From: an uncultured Desulfovibrionaceae bacterium
GTDB taxonomy: Bacteria; Desulfobacterota; Desulfovibrionia; Desulfovibrionales; Desulfovibrionaceae
Reading direction: 5' to 3'
Length of the DNA: 5,503 bases
Assembly: GCA_947074125.1 (NCBI GenBank)
Contig: CAMTOM010000120.1
Location: forward strand, 1 to 5,503
Shown here: positions 1 to 5,494 of the stretch, piece after piece
Numbering within the stretch: the first letter of the stretch is position 1
How the letters are laid out: each line of letters begins with the position of its first letter
Position numbers and translations under genes: made by a program
Notes under the pieces: generated by a model
Told to the model about the DNA's origin: nothing
The model's input: the letters and a program-made list of their open reading frames with translations, nothing else
The model's database searches: none

Positions 1-187
1 TGGGCTGTGTTAGGGGAATCGTTAAGGGGTAAGTGTTGGGGTTGTGTCTGTAGTGGGTACATGGGGCGTCGGAGAAGTTGCAAGGCGTCGCATTCTGTAT
101 GTGGTTAATTGGCTGGTGGGGCTGCGTGTAACGCCGGATGCCGAAGTCACTGGTTTGGATCTGAGCGAACACAACGAACGTGGCTAA
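1..187 (+). pseudogene. amtB: 3' end of ammonium transporter (Amt/AmtB family), partial, reading frame disrupted
   Basis: Read in the frame ending at the stop 185-187, the last 45 or so codons give an Amt-family end: a hydrophobic segment (ILYVVNWLVGLRV) and then the cytoplasmic tail TPDAEVTGLDLSEHNERG. The pattern GLRVxxxxExxGLDxxEH is typical of the cytosolic C-terminal tail of Amt channels, which conduct ammonium across the inner membrane and are plugged by P-II proteins. The P-II gene follows 33 bases downstream, the usual amtB-glnK arrangement. The odd point is that this frame has stops at 11-13 (TAG) and 23-25 (TAA). Frame 1 is open from base 1 to about 108, so a single frameshift near 26-60 could also explain the break. 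The residues upstream of about base 26 are not convincingly Amt-like. A decayed gene and a sequencing or assembly error cannot be separated here. The tail identification is fairly secure; the pseudogene status is not. Confidence 0.6.
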
Positions 188-206
188 TCATTATAATATG
201 CCCCTG

Positions 207-215
207 AAAGGAGAA
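207..215 (+). promoter_or_regulatory. Ribosome binding site of the P-II gene
   Basis: AAAGGAGAA lies 5 bases before the ATG at 221 and is a good Shine-Dalgarno match. It fixes the P-II start and suggests efficient translation independent of the upstream amt frame. Confidence 0.75.
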
Positions 216-220
216 CTGGC

Positions 221-559
221 ATGAAAAAGATTGAAATTATCATTCGCCCTGCGAAGCTGGAAGACGTCAAGCAAGAGCTTTCCACTCTGGGCATTCATGG
301 AATGAATTATACGGAAATACGTGGATTTGGTCGTCAGCGCGGACATACTGAAGTATATCGTGGTTTAACATATACCGTGGACTGTCTGCCTAAAATCAAG
401 ATTGAAGTTGTTGTTCATGATGAGGCTTTGGAAAAAGTGCTGGAAGCTGTGGTTCGCGCTGCCCGCACAGGAAGCATTGGTGATGGGAAAATCTTTGTCC
501 AGGATGTGGCGGATGCCATGCGCATTCGCACAGGTGAGCGCGGTAACGCTGCGCTGTAG
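221..559 (+). CDS. glnB: P-II nitrogen regulatory protein (GlnB/GlnK family)
   Basis: This is a 112-residue trimeric signalling protein of the cytoplasm. P-II proteins bind ATP/ADP and 2-oxoglutarate and pass nitrogen and energy status to partners such as Amt channels, glutamine synthetase control enzymes and transcription regulators. The length equals E. coli GlnB and GlnK, and it starts with the family-typical MKKIEIIIRPAKLEDV. The GFGRQRGH segment (residues 35-42) leads into the T-loop, where Tyr46 and Tyr51 are both present; Tyr51 is the uridylylation site in enteric P-II. The T-loop reads YRGLTY, whereas enteric proteins have YRGAEY. The nucleotide-binding stretch TGSIGDGKIFV (about 83-93, with Lys90) and RIRTGE (101-106) are intact. 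Its position right after amt favours a GlnK-like role in gating the transporter, while the neighbouring glnN suggests it also reports on or controls glutamine synthesis. GlnB and GlnK cannot be told apart by sequence alone, so the symbol is a family label. Confidence 0.95.
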   Translation: MKKIEIIIRPAKLEDVKQELSTLGIHGMNYTEIRGFGRQRGHTEVYRGLTYTVDCLPKIKIEVVVHDEALEKVLEAVVRAARTGSIGDGKIFVQDVADAMRIRTGERGNAAL

Positions 560-571
560 GAGAAGACTGAA

Positions 572-599
572 TGTGGGGGAGGTGCATGCCTCCCCCATG
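572..599 (+). other. GC-rich hairpin between the P-II gene and glnN
   Basis: A perfect 9-bp inverted repeat, TGGGGGAGG (574-582) and CCTCCCCCA (589-597), encloses a 6-base loop, TGCATG. Two G-U pairs can extend it to 572-599 in RNA. No T-tract follows, so it is not a standard intrinsic terminator. It begins 12 bases after the P-II stop codon and could protect the 3' end of the upstream message, act as a processing site, or partly attenuate read-through into glnN. The structure is seen directly; the role is inferred. Confidence 0.55.
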
Positions 600-703
600 T
601 TGAGACAGAGTACCGCAGATAGTGTGGTAACAAATAACAATCAGATATGGGGAAGTGCGCTTTTCCCAGAATGATACGAAAAAGCAAAGCATTTTGTAAC
701 ATC

Positions 704-709
704 AAGGAG
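704..709 (+). promoter_or_regulatory. Ribosome binding site of glnN
   Basis: AAGGAG lies 7 bases before the ATG at 717, a near-ideal Shine-Dalgarno placement that supports this start. The rest of the 560-716 gap, apart from the hairpin near 572-599, holds no open gene and no promoter that I can defend; TTGAGA at 600-605 resembles a -35 box but has no good -10 partner. Confidence 0.75.
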
Positions 710-716
710 TAGTATA

Positions 717-2888
717 ATGGGTTCCATTCGTCGCAAAACCATTTCAGAAATTGTGGGAAAAGAAGCAGTGTGCCTGGATGATATGCCACCGTTAGACAGC
801 ATTTATGCCCAGAATGTTTTTAGTCTGGATATGATGCACAAACGTCTCCCAAAAGACATCTTTAAAAAATTGAGCAAAATTATTCGCAAAGGTGCAAAGC
901 TGGATGCGGATATTGCGGACGTTGTTGCGAATGCCATGAAAGACTGGGCTGTCGAGCGCGGAGTGACGCATTATACCCACTGGTTCCAGCCCATGACAGG
1001 TCTGACGGCCGAGAAGCATGATGCCTTTTTGACCCCCACTGTTGAAGGGCGCATGCTGAACGAATTTTCTGGCAAAATGCTTATCTCCGGTGAGCCTGAC
1101 GCCTCTTCTTTCCCTTCTGGCGGTATTCGCTCCACTTTTGAAGCTCGTGGCTACACTGCCTGGGATCCTACTGTTCCTGTATTTATCATTGGAACCACAC
1201 TGCATATCCCGACACTTTTCTATTCCTATTCCGGAGAAGCTCTGGATCGCAAGATTCCTCTTATGCGTTCCATCAGCGCATTGTCACGTCAGGCCTTGCG
1301 TATCCTGCGTCTTTTCGGAAACACGGAAGCCTCCTTTGTTCGCTCCAGCGCTGGTGCGGAACAGGAATATTTTTTGGTGGATACCCGTCTTGCCGCTCTG
1401 CGTCCTGACCTGTTACTGGCTGGGCGTACCTTGATGGGAGCAGCTCCTGCCAAAGGACAAGAAATGGAAGATCATTATTTCGGCTCCATTCCTGCCCGCG
1501 TAATGGCGTTTATGCGTGATGTGGAAGCGCAATTGTTTGCTTTGGGTATTCCTGCAAAAACACGCCATAATGAAGTTGCTCCAGGACAGTTTGAAATCGC
1601 TCCCATTTATGAAGATACCAATATCGCTACCGACCATAATATGCTGGTTATGAACATGCTGCGTCATGTGGCGCCTCGTCATGGCTTTATGTGCCTGCTG
1701 CATGAAAAGCCTTTTGCCGGTGTGAACGGAAGCGGCAAACACAATAACTGGTCAATGAGTGATTCTGAAGGCAACAATCTTTTGAATCCTGGTTCTACGC
1801 CTCAGGATAATGCACAGTTCCTCGTCTTTTTGGCTGGTGTACTGCGTGCAGTACACAAACACAGTATTGCTTTGCGCCTTGGAACCATTGGTGCGGGCAA
1901 TGATCATCGTTTGGGCGCGAACGAAGCTCCGCCAGCTATTATCTCTGTATATCTTGGCGAACAGCTCGCTGACGTGCTGGATGTTATTATCAATCATAAA
2001 GACAGCACACAGCAGAAAAGCGGTTTTATGGAAATTGGTGTTTCCTCTCTGCCGCCTCTGCCCGTTGATTTCTCTGACCGTAACCGTACCAGTCCTTTTG
2101 CCTTCACCGGAAACAAATTTGAGTTTCGTGCCGTGGGTTCCTCACAGTCCATCGCACCAGCCAATATCGCATTGAACGCGGCAATGGCATGTGCTCTGGA
2201 AGACATCGCCACAGAACTGGAAGCCAGTATTGCTGGTGGCGCGTCACTGAATGATGCTTTGCAAGGTTTGCTGCCCCGCCTCTTTAAAGAACATATGCCT
2301 GTGGTCTTTAATGGTAATGGTTATTCCGCTCAGTGGGCAGAAGAAGCCGAACGGCGCGGACTGCCCAATCTGAACAATACCGTAGCCGTGTTGGAACGCT
2401 ACAGTGATCCCGAAGTCATGGATGTCTTTTTGCGTCAGAATGTGCTGAATGAACGCGAAATTTTGGCTCGCCAGGAAATTCTGTTGGAGAGCTATGCGAA
2501 GACAATCAATATCGAAGGGATGCTGACTCTGGAAATGAGCAAGACTTCCATTTTGCCTGTTGTTTCCAGAGTGCAGATGGAAGCGGCGGATGTGTTGAGC
2601 CGTACACGTGTTGCTTTGGGTGACAGTGCTGATGTGGGAGCCGAACAAAAATTCTTTGCGACTGTTCGTGAAAATGTTGTGGGTTTGCGTGACAGTATTG
2701 TCGGACTGGAGAAAGCGCTTGCTGCATTGCATTCGACAAGTGGTGCGCTTGAAGAATCCCGTGTTGCCAGAGATGTGGTGATTCCTGCCATGCTGCAATG
2801 CCGTGGCTATTGTGATACTCTGGAAACAATGACAGACAGTGAAAAATGGCCTCTGCCTACATATGCAGAGTTGCTCTGGATTCACTAA
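717..2888 (+). CDS. glnN: Glutamine synthetase type III (GSIII)
   Basis: The enzyme makes glutamine from glutamate, ammonia and ATP in the cytoplasm. At 723 residues it matches the GSIII family (about 700-730) and is far longer than GSI or GSII. Family blocks appear in order: THYTHWFQPMTG with downstream EKHDAF (about 84-105), FPSGGIRSTFEARGYTAWD (132-150), GAEQEYFLVD (213-222, metal-site glutamates), EVAPGQFEIAPIYED (286-300), HEKPFAGVNGSGKHNNWS (329-346, ATP and glutamate site), GNDHRLGANEAPPAIIS (394-410), NRTSPFAFTGNKFEFR (456-471) and the end WPLPTYAELLW (711-721). NRTSPFAFTGNKFEFR is highly characteristic of GSIII. All catalytic blocks look intact, with no frameshift. GSIII lacks the adenylylation loop of GSI, so control is probably transcriptional or by protein partners. 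The P-II gene lies 157 bases upstream on the same strand, and the strong terminator downstream ends this unit. The start is supported by AAGGAG 7 bases upstream. Confidence 0.97.
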   Translation: MGSIRRKTISEIVGKEAVCLDDMPPLDSIYAQNVFSLDMMHKRLPKDIFKKLSKIIRKGAKLDADIADVVANAMKDWAVERGVTHYTHWFQPMTGLTAEKHDAFLTPTVEGRMLNEFSGKMLISGEPDASSFPSGGIRSTFEARGYTAWDPTVPVFIIGTTLHIPTLFYSYSGEALDRKIPLMRSISALSRQALRILRLFGNTEASFVRSSAGAEQEYFLVDTRLAALRPDLLLAGRTLMGAAPAKGQEMEDHYFGSIPARVMAFMRDVEAQLFALGIPAKTRHNEVAPGQFEIAPIYEDTNIATDHNMLVMNMLRHVAPRHGFMCLLHEKPFAGVNGSGKHNNWSMSDSEGNNLLNPGSTPQDNAQFLVFLAGVLRAVHKHSIALRLGTIGAGNDHRLGANEAPPAIISVYLGEQLADVLDVIINHKDSTQQKSGFMEIGVSSLPPLPVDFSDRNRTSPFAFTGNKFEFRAVGSSQSIAPANIALNAAMACALEDIATELEASIAGGASLNDALQGLLPRLFKEHMPVVFNGNGYSAQWAEEAERRGLPNLNNTVAVLERYSDPEVMDVFLRQNVLNEREILARQEILLESYAKTINIEGMLTLEMSKTSILPVVSRVQMEAADVLSRTRVALGDSADVGAEQKFFATVRENVVGLRDSIVGLEKALAALHSTSGALEESRVARDVVIPAMLQCRGYCDTLETMTDSEKWPLPTYAELLWIH

Positions 2889-2922
2889 TACAGCAATACG
2901 CCTGCATTAGGCTATTCTAACG

Positions 2923-2973
2923 ATTCAGGCTCCATACCCACAATAAGAGGTGGTATGGAGCCTGAATTATTTT
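2923..2973 (+). terminator. Intrinsic terminator after glnN
   Basis: A perfect 16-bp inverted repeat, ATTCAGGCTCCATACC (2923-2938) and GGTATGGAGCCTGAAT (2952-2967), has a 13-base loop and is followed by TATTTT (2968-2973). It starts 34 bases after the glnN stop. It lies between convergent genes, so the minus-strand transcript crosses the same stem, but the T-rich side is clearly better on the plus strand. Apart from this stem, the gap 2889-3032 shows nothing else I can support. Confidence 0.85.
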
Positions 2974-3032
2974 GATAGTGGCATAATACGTTCTTACGCT
3001 GTCATGTCCTATCGGGAAAGTGGGGGATCACT

Positions 3033-4625
3033 TTACTTTTTCAGTATGGCCAGTGCTTCTTCGCGATAGCAATCCATGAGGTAGGGAATCTTTGTCACTT
3101 TGGCGCATTCTTCAGTCAGTGACATAAGTTCGCGGCGAGTGATGGATTCGATATTGAAGCAGCGAGCTCCGGCCATAAGCTGCTGGAGACCGACTTTGAT
3201 TTTGTCGGAGTAGCTGTAAATACCAATAGCGCCCAGTGGCACGTTTTTGATTTCGGAAGAACCAACGAGGTCTTTCACGTTTTCGTAATTGACGAAAATC
3301 TCTTCTGGAGTCTTGCCGAATTCAGCAACGGTCTTGGGCAGGTCGTTTTCTTTCATCCACTGCTCAATGTTTTTACCCACCATGCCAGGAATCATGAGCG
3401 CACGTCCCATGCAGACAGCCTTGGTATAGGGAGCTCCCAGAGCCAGCGCTTTAAAGACGCCATCTTCAGAGGAGAAGCCGCCTGCAAAAGCGAGGTCGGG
3501 AACCCGTTCACCCTGCGCAGCCAGAATGGAAGCAAATTCATAGGCAGCGCTGTGCAGGTAAAGTGAAGGAACGCCCCATTCTTCCATCATGCGCCAGGGG
3601 CTCATGCCCGTACCGCCAGGAGCACCATCTATGGTGAGGAGGTCAATTTTTGCCTTTGAGCAGAACTTCAGTGCCATAGCCAGTTCACGCAGGCTGTAAG
3701 CACCCGTTTTCAGGGTAATGCGCTTGTAGCCAAGTGCCCGCAGGCGTTCTACTTCCTTGAAGAAACCTTCTTCGGAAACAAAGCCAAGGCGGCTGTGGCG
3801 TTCAAATTCATCCAGCGCGCCGCTCTTGAAGGCCGCCTGGTTGATGGGATCGGAGGGGTCTGGTGTAACAATATAACCACGCTTTTGAAGTTCCAGAGCG
3901 CGTTCCAGTTGTTTTACCTTAATTTCGCCACCGATACATTTGGCGCCCTGTCCCCATTTGAGTTCAATGGTTTCGATCTGGTGTTTGTTGATAATATATT
4001 CTGCAACGCCGAGTTTGGTGTCTTCCACATTCATCTGGATGAGAATTTCGCCGTAGCCTCTGTGATATTTTTTGTAGGCTGCGATACGGCGATCCATATC
4101 AGGAGCTTTTTGCACCATATTGTTGCTGTCCAGCTCAAGCTGTGGATCAATACCACAGACATTTTCACCACAGACAATGGTAACGCCAGAAATAGCGGCA
4201 CCCACAGCGAAGTGTTCCCAGTTTTTGCGTGCGATTTCTGTTGAACCAAGCGCACCTGTGAAAATGGGGACAGCGAGTTTTACTTTTCTATCCCATCCAT
4301 AGGCTGTTTCGGTGTTAACAGAAGGGAAGCGTGCGGTGTCAGGGCCTGGCACGGTTCCTTCGGGCATGCCTTTGGCTCCGAGCGCATAGCCCTGGATATT
4401 CAGGTGAGAATAATCAATGGGATAATCCTTGTCGCCGCCGGCAGTGATATCGCCAAAGGGGCCAGGGTAAATAAGTTCTCTTCCCCTGAAAGTGGATTTG
4501 AACACTTCGCAATTGCCTCGGCAGCCATCAATACAGCGGGAGCAAAGACCGCTACAGGGCACGACGCTTTTAGAACGGTTAAAGGTTCTGGTAGCGTCAT
4601 TTGCGTTGGGAGTATTCAGGTTCAT
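3033..4625 (-). CDS. FMN-binding glutamate synthase large-subunit-type protein (GltB central domain, stand-alone)
   Basis: This 530-residue protein matches the FMN/synthase domain of glutamate synthase (COG0069 type), which makes glutamate from 2-oxoglutarate and glutamine-derived ammonia. Visible blocks are VKLAVPIFTGALGSTEIA (about 115-132), KWGQGAKCIGGEIK (223-236, counterpart of the GltB loop KxGQGAKPGxGG), TIDGAPGGTGMSPW (331-344) and AFAGGFSSEDGVFKALALGA (379-398), the phosphate-binding end of the barrel. The N-terminus has a compact motif C-x3-C-x2-C-x3-C-x3-C at Cys24, 28, 31, 35 and 39, probably a metal or Fe-S site. No class II glutaminase domain precedes the barrel and no C-terminal GXGXG helix domain follows. 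The cysteine triplet that normally holds the 3Fe-4S cluster is absent near VCMGRALMIPG (404-414). ATG at 4625 is chosen because AGGAGG (4639-4634) lies 8 bases upstream; an in-frame TTG at 4676 would add 17 residues but bypasses that site. Glutamate synthesis is likely but unproven, since no gltD or glutaminase gene is in view. Confidence 0.85.
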   Translation of the reverse strand: MNLNTPNANDATRTFNRSKSVVPCSGLCSRCIDGCRGNCEVFKSTFRGRELIYPGPFGDITAGGDKDYPIDYSHLNIQGYALGAKGMPEGTVPGPDTARFPSVNTETAYGWDRKVKLAVPIFTGALGSTEIARKNWEHFAVGAAISGVTIVCGENVCGIDPQLELDSNNMVQKAPDMDRRIAAYKKYHRGYGEILIQMNVEDTKLGVAEYIINKHQIETIELKWGQGAKCIGGEIKVKQLERALELQKRGYIVTPDPSDPINQAAFKSGALDEFERHSRLGFVSEEGFFKEVERLRALGYKRITLKTGAYSLRELAMALKFCSKAKIDLLTIDGAPGGTGMSPWRMMEEWGVPSLYLHSAAYEFASILAAQGERVPDLAFAGGFSSEDGVFKALALGAPYTKAVCMGRALMIPGMVGKNIEQWMKENDLPKTVAEFGKTPEEIFVNYENVKDLVGSSEIKNVPLGAIGIYSYSDKIKVGLQQLMAGARCFNIESITRRELMSLTEECAKVTKIPYLMDCYREEALAILKK

Positions 4626-4633
4626 CAAATATT

Positions 4634-4639
4634 CCTCCT
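4634..4639 (-). promoter_or_regulatory. Ribosome binding site deciding the start of the glutamate synthase-like gene
   Basis: On the minus strand AGGAGG occurs 8 bases before the ATG at 4625-4623. This perfect Shine-Dalgarno core sets the start at 4625 in preference to the longer frame beginning with TTG at 4676. Confidence 0.85.
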
Positions 4640-4647
4640 GATAGTTT

Positions 4648-4676
4648 TGCATAAATGCGTTGAAAAGTGTTGGCAA
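4648..4676 (-). promoter_or_regulatory. Possible sigma70-type promoter of the glutamate synthase-like gene
   Basis: On the minus strand TTGCCA (4676-4671, one mismatch to TTGACA) is followed after 17 bases by TATGCA (4653-4648), a weak -10. Transcription would start near 4641, giving a leader of about 16 bases that still contains the AGGAGG site. The -35 and spacing are good, but the -10 is poor, as expected only if an activator helps. Confidence 0.3.
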
Positions 4677-4702
4677 ATGTTGTCAGAGTGTTCCGCTCTT
4701 GT

Positions 4703-4718
4703 AAAGTCCTGTGACTTT
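4703..4718. promoter_or_regulatory. Perfect 16-bp inverted repeat, possible Crp/Fnr-family operator
   Basis: AAAGTC-CTGT-GACTTT is a perfect palindrome with four central bases. Its inner part (AAGTC-N4-GACTT) has the same 5-4-5 geometry as Fnr-type sites (TTGAT-N4-ATCAA) but a different half-site. It lies in the 164-base gap between the Crp/Fnr-type gene and the glutamate synthase-like gene, centred about 70 bases upstream of the start predicted from the weak promoter at 4648-4676, a distance typical of activator sites. Read on the plus strand it could instead be a short hairpin followed by TTATTTGTT, but no plus-strand gene ends here. The rest of the 4626-4789 gap shows no gene. Confidence 0.4.
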
Positions 4719-4789
4719 TTATTTGTTGTAGAAAGGCATGGTATGAGCGGGGTGAATTGAGAGGGAGCAGGCAGATGAGAGGCGGTATT

Positions 4790-5452
4790 TCAGGTATTGA
4801 CCAGGCGAAAAAATTCTTCAGGGCAGGGGAGAGAAAAAGAGTCTCGTTCATGGGGCAGGCATATGCCGCATTCTTCCAGTTGTTTGAAAATTTTAAAGAG
4901 AGTGATTCTGTGTATGCCGAGCAGGCTGGCCATTTCCTGGCGTGAAATATTGAGTTGGACTATAGGGGGATCGCTTTTAGGGACAATGCGCTGGGCAAGG
5001 AATTTACAGGTTCTGATAACAACATCATCCAAATAGAGGGAAGATGCCTGATTTGAGAGGATACGTACTTTTCGTGCCAGTGAGGGAAGGAGGTCAAGGA
5101 GGAGGGAAGGGTACTGTGTTGCAAGAGTTGTTGCGACACATTCTTTTGAAAAAAGATAGATAATGCAGGGTGTTGTGCAGAGGTGGATGCTTTCGCTGGT
5201 GGAAGGCATGGGGTCAAAAAAAGGCGTTTCACCAAAAACACAGCCTGACCTGATGTACCAGAGGATTTTTTCTTTTCCTTCTCTGGTATTGTGTGTGAGG
5301 CGTACAGCGCCTTTTTCCAAAAAGAAGAGGTGATCGCCTTGCGGTATAGCTTCTCCTTTTTTGTATTTTTTACGTACGCCAAGATGCAGGATATCTCTCC
5401 AGGATGTGTTTATATTGTGTAGTTCGATGAATCCGATACATCTGTCTTGCAT
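4790..5452 (-). CDS. Crp/Fnr-family transcriptional regulator
   Basis: This 220-residue protein has the two-domain layout and usual length of the Crp/Fnr family. Residues about 20-110 form a cyclic-nucleotide-like sensor barrel (YKKGEAIPQGDHLFFLEKG, then SGCVFGETPFFD at 69-80). A dimerisation helix follows near 115-145, and a winged helix-turn-helix lies at about 165-200 (NISRQEMASLLGIHRITLF). The residues after FGE lack the Arg-Ser/Thr pair that binds the cAMP phosphate in CRP, so cAMP is an unlikely ligand. There is only one N-terminal cysteine (Cys5), so an FNR-type 4Fe-4S cluster is also unlikely. Other cysteines are scattered (71, 92, 96, 105, 149, 195, 198, 210). In the recognition helix, HRITLFK (181-187) has Ile183 where CRP and FNR have the DNA-contacting Glu. 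Start: ATG at 5452 with GGAG (5462-5459) 6 bases upstream. It lies upstream of and parallel to the glutamate synthase-like gene, so local control is plausible. The effector is unknown; an HcpR-like heme or redox sensor is one guess. Confidence 0.93.
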   Translation of the reverse strand: MQDRCIGFIELHNINTSWRDILHLGVRKKYKKGEAIPQGDHLFFLEKGAVRLTHNTREGKEKILWYIRSGCVFGETPFFDPMPSTSESIHLCTTPCIIYLFSKECVATTLATQYPSLLLDLLPSLARKVRILSNQASSLYLDDVVIRTCKFLAQRIVPKSDPPIVQLNISRQEMASLLGIHRITLFKIFKQLEECGICLPHERDSFSLPCPEEFFRLVNT

Positions 5453-5464
5453 GGTATGCTCCGC

Positions 5465-5493
5465 ATATTAGAATCATTTTGAGAACATCTCAA
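5465..5493 (-). promoter_or_regulatory. Sigma70-like promoter elements upstream of the Crp/Fnr-type gene
   Basis: On the minus strand TTGAGA (5493-5488, five of six to consensus) is followed after exactly 17 bases by TAATAT (5470-5465, four of six). The match is good, but a start about 7 bases downstream of the -10 would fall near 5458, removing or splitting the GGAG ribosome site at 5462-5459. Either the transcript is nearly leaderless or the true promoter lies beyond the window, so I hold this weakly. Confidence 0.35.
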
Positions 5494-5494
5494 A
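5478..5494. promoter_or_regulatory. Perfect 17-bp inverted repeat upstream of the Crp/Fnr-type gene, candidate autoregulatory operator
   Basis: TTTGAGA-ACA-TCTCAAA has two 7-bp perfect arms and lies 25 bases upstream of the regulator's start codon. It overlaps the TTGAGA -35-like box, a position that would suit autorepression. The half-site is neither the TGTGA of CRP nor the TTGAT of FNR, which fits the altered recognition helix. The odd 3-base centre is unusual for this family. Confidence 0.5.

Noticed and set aside
192..197. Exact TATAAT upstream of the P-II gene
   Set aside because: No -35-like hexamer occurs at 16-18 bases upstream (ACACAA region) and no extended -10 TG is present; co-transcription with amt is more likely.
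181..235. Search for a sigma54 (-24/-12) promoter before the P-II gene and glnN
   Set aside because: TGGC occurs near the P-II start, but no TTGC is found at the required spacing there, nor in 560-716.
713..718. TATAAT at the glnN start codon
   Set aside because: It overlaps the ATG at 717, so it could not drive transcription of a translatable glnN message.
2244..2885. 213-codon open frame on the minus strand opposite glnN
   Set aside because: It lies wholly within glnN, its translation is rich in His, Gln and Thr without any recognisable domain, and it looks like an antisense shadow of the codon pattern.
3017..3034. Short hairpin AAAGTG-N6-CACTTT at the end of the glutamate synthase-like gene
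   Set aside because: The stem is only 6 bp, overlaps the stop codon, and no T-tract follows on the minus strand; too weak to call a terminator.
3795..4244. 149-codon open frame on the plus strand opposite the glutamate synthase-like gene
   Set aside because: It lies fully antisense to a convincing enzyme gene; it shows no known motif and I see no reason to call it.
4626..4676. A 17-residue N-terminal extension of the glutamate synthase-like protein, starting at TTG 4676
   Set aside because: A perfect AGGAGG lies at 4639-4634, inside the extension, 8 bases before ATG 4625, and the extension has no comparable ribosome site.
4693..4750. Distant inverted hexamers CCGCTC and GAGCGG in the gap before the glutamate synthase-like gene
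   Set aside because: Six matching bases more than 40 apart are expected by chance and do not extend.
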